Source: an uncultured Oscillochloris sp.
GTDB lineage: Bacteria > Chloroflexota > Chloroflexia > Chloroflexales > Chloroflexaceae
Direction: 5' to 3'
Assembly (NCBI GenBank): GCA_903877345.1
Contig: CAIRDL010000888.1
Coordinates: 1-6,462, forward strand
Length of the DNA stretch: 6,462 nucleotides
Shown here piece after piece: positions 5,662 through 6,462 of this stretch. Below the pieces are notes generated by a model, which was not told where the DNA came from, did not search any database, and worked only from the letters and a program-made list of their open reading frames with translations. Positions within the stretch are counted from its first letter, which is position 1; every line of letters begins with the position of its first letter. Made by a program: the position numbers and the translations under genes.

Positions 5662-5675
5662 GGTGATAGGGCGTC

Positions 5676-5714
5676 GGTTGCAAGCCGGTAGCAACCCAAG
5701 CATTGGCGCTTGGG
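5676..5714 (+). promoter_or_regulatory. Two adjoining hairpins just upstream of the hppA ribosome site
   Basis: GGTTGC (5676-5681) pairs with GCAACC (5691-5696) across a 9-nt loop. CCCAAGC (5695-5701) pairs with GCTTGGG (5708-5714) across a 6-nt loop. The two share C5695-C5696, so they form one at a time at full length or stack with a small trim. They end 18 nt before the AAGGAG. They may protect the message or shape translation initiation; no T run follows. Confidence 0.5.
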
Positions 5715-5732
5715 CGAGGTCGGGACAATTGC

Positions 5733-5738
5733 AAGGAG
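5733..5738 (+). promoter_or_regulatory. Shine-Dalgarno site of hppA
   Basis: AAGGAG lies 7 nt before the ATG at 5746. It is a strong site with ideal spacing and decides the start of the pyrophosphatase. Confidence 0.88.
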
Positions 5739-5745
5739 TCGGACG

Positions 5746-6462
5746 ATGCTGGAAGGACTGACCGAGGGTGAAAAGGCCGCTGTGATGATGGTGCTCGGGA
5801 TTTCGATTCTTGGGATTGCGTATGCCTTCTACCTGCGGAACCAAATCTTGGCCCAGGACAAAGGCACGGCGAAGATGCAGGAGGTGTGGGGGTTCATCAA
5901 GGATGGGGCCAATGCGTACTTGAGCCGCCAGTTTCGCACCATCTCGATCCTGATCGTTGTCTTCACGTTTGTGCTCGGGGCAAGCGTGTTTGTCATCCCG
6001 CCCACGTATGAGGCGGAGCTGCGCTTCGGCACCCCAGAGGCCGCGAAGCTCTGGGTTTCGATTGGGCGCGCGATTGCCTTCCTGATGGGCTCACTCTTCT
6101 CCTACACCGTCGGGTTCGTAGGTATGAACGTCGCCGTCGAAGGCAACGTCCGCGTCGCTGCCGCAGCGCGCAAGGGGTACAACCCGGCGATGCAAATCGC
6201 CTATCGCTCAGGTTCCGTGACGGGCATGCTCACAGTAGGTCTGGGTCTGCTCGGCGGTACGCTGATCTTCATCGTCTTCGGCATCGCCGCCCCCGACGCC
6301 CTGCTCGGCTTCGGCTTCGGCGGTTCGATCATCGCGCTCTTTCTGCGCGTAGGTGGCGGCATCTACACCAAGGCCGCTGATGTCGGGGCTGACCTCGTCG
6401 GTAAGGTTGAGGCTGGCATCCCCGAAGATGATCCCCGCAACGCCGCCGTCATCGCCGACCTC
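5746..6462 (+). CDS. hppA: Membrane-bound proton/ion-translocating pyrophosphatase, N-terminal part (runs off the window)
   Basis: The first 239 codons of a V-type H+-PPase, which couples hydrolysis of pyrophosphate to two phosphates with ion pumping across the membrane. Family members are usually about 700-800 residues, so roughly a third is present; the frame is open to the last base. Membrane segments are visible at about 11-30, 66-85, 108-130, 155-180 and 185-205. Diagnostic motifs: GFVGMNVAVEGNVR (123-136), GGGIYTKAADVGADLVGKVE (203-222) containing the D-x7-K-x-E signature (D212, K220, E222), and EDDPRN (227-232), all part of the Mg-pyrophosphate site. The residues that separate K+-dependent from K+-independent and H+ from Na+ types lie beyond the edge, so ion specificity is open. 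It is divergent from the PAS-STAS gene and has its own promoter and a long structured leader. Confidence 0.97.
   Translation, partial: MLEGLTEGEKAAVMMVLGISILGIAYAFYLRNQILAQDKGTAKMQEVWGFIKDGANAYLSRQFRTISILIVVFTFVLGASVFVIPPTYEAELRFGTPEAAKLWVSIGRAIAFLMGSLFSYTVGFVGMNVAVEGNVRVAAAARKGYNPAMQIAYRSGSVTGMLTVGLGLLGGTLIFIVFGIAAPDALLGFGFGGSIIALFLRVGGGIYTKAADVGADLVGKVEAGIPEDDPRNAAVIADL

Noticed and set aside
5463..5666. 67-codon plus-strand frame in the divergent region
   Set aside because: It starts upstream of the predicted hppA transcription start and crosses the promoter, so most of it would not be transcribed.
5661..5714. Fluoride riboswitch upstream of the pyrophosphatase gene
   Set aside because: Fluoride riboswitches can precede pyrophosphatase genes, and GGTGAT is present at 5662-5667, but the following bases do not give the conserved stem and pseudoknot pattern.
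5423..5734. 103-codon minus-strand frame in the divergent region
   Set aside because: It covers the hppA promoter and leader on the opposite strand, reaches into the PAS-STAS -35 box, has no Shine-Dalgarno and no recognisable domain.
5617..6032. Two minus-strand frames overlapping the start of hppA
   Set aside because: Both are antisense to the clearly conserved pyrophosphatase N-terminus or its leader.

Overview
The window is GC-rich bacterial DNA with no RNA gene, CRISPR array or intact mobile element. It most likely comes from a Chloroflexota phototroph of the Chloroflexus/Oscillochloris type. This is inferred from the recalled resemblance of the HppA N-terminus, the large PAS/GAF hybrid kinase, the PAS-STAS protein and the intergenic GATCCCC heptamers; it has not been checked by any search.

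Layout, left to right. Positions 1-66 are a heptamer tandem array (GATCCCC)n, cut by the window edge, whose minus strand is a textbook G-quadruplex sequence. Positions 78-4229 (minus) encode a 1383-residue membrane-bound hybrid histidine kinase: two membrane segments, a helical periplasmic sensor, PAS-PAS-GAF-PAS-PAS, HisKA-HATPase and two receiver domains. Positions 4230-4410 hold a near-perfect 22-bp inverted repeat and a possible weak terminator. Positions 4411-5316 (minus) encode a 301-residue PAS-STAS protein of the RsbR type. Positions 5317-5745 are a 429-bp divergent regulatory region. From 5746 to the right edge (plus) runs the first 239 codons of hppA, the membrane-bound ion-pumping pyrophosphatase; the rest lies outside the window.

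The two minus-strand genes form a signalling pair, with the PAS-STAS gene upstream and the kinase 181 bp downstream. Both read signals through PAS domains. One feeds a phosphorelay; the other feeds an anti-sigma/partner-switch type output. No RsbS, RsbT, HPt or DNA-binding regulator is in view, so partners must be encoded elsewhere. The kinase may be co-transcribed or may have its own promoter, but no convincing promoter was seen in the 181-bp gap.

The most interesting part is the divergent region. Each direction has a good sigma-70-type promoter: CTGACA-17-TATAAT for PAS-STAS and TTGCCA-17-TATACT for hppA. The hppA promoter carries a 19-bp palindrome filling its spacer, and a second inverted repeat lies just upstream. 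The roughly 210-nt hppA leader can fold into three mutually exclusive hairpins ending in a stem followed by TTTTT, the arrangement of a transcription attenuator, followed by two more hairpins before the Shine-Dalgarno sequence. The 5' leader of the PAS-STAS gene holds a GAAA-capped hairpin that recalls the right ends of IS200/IS605 (TnpB) elements.
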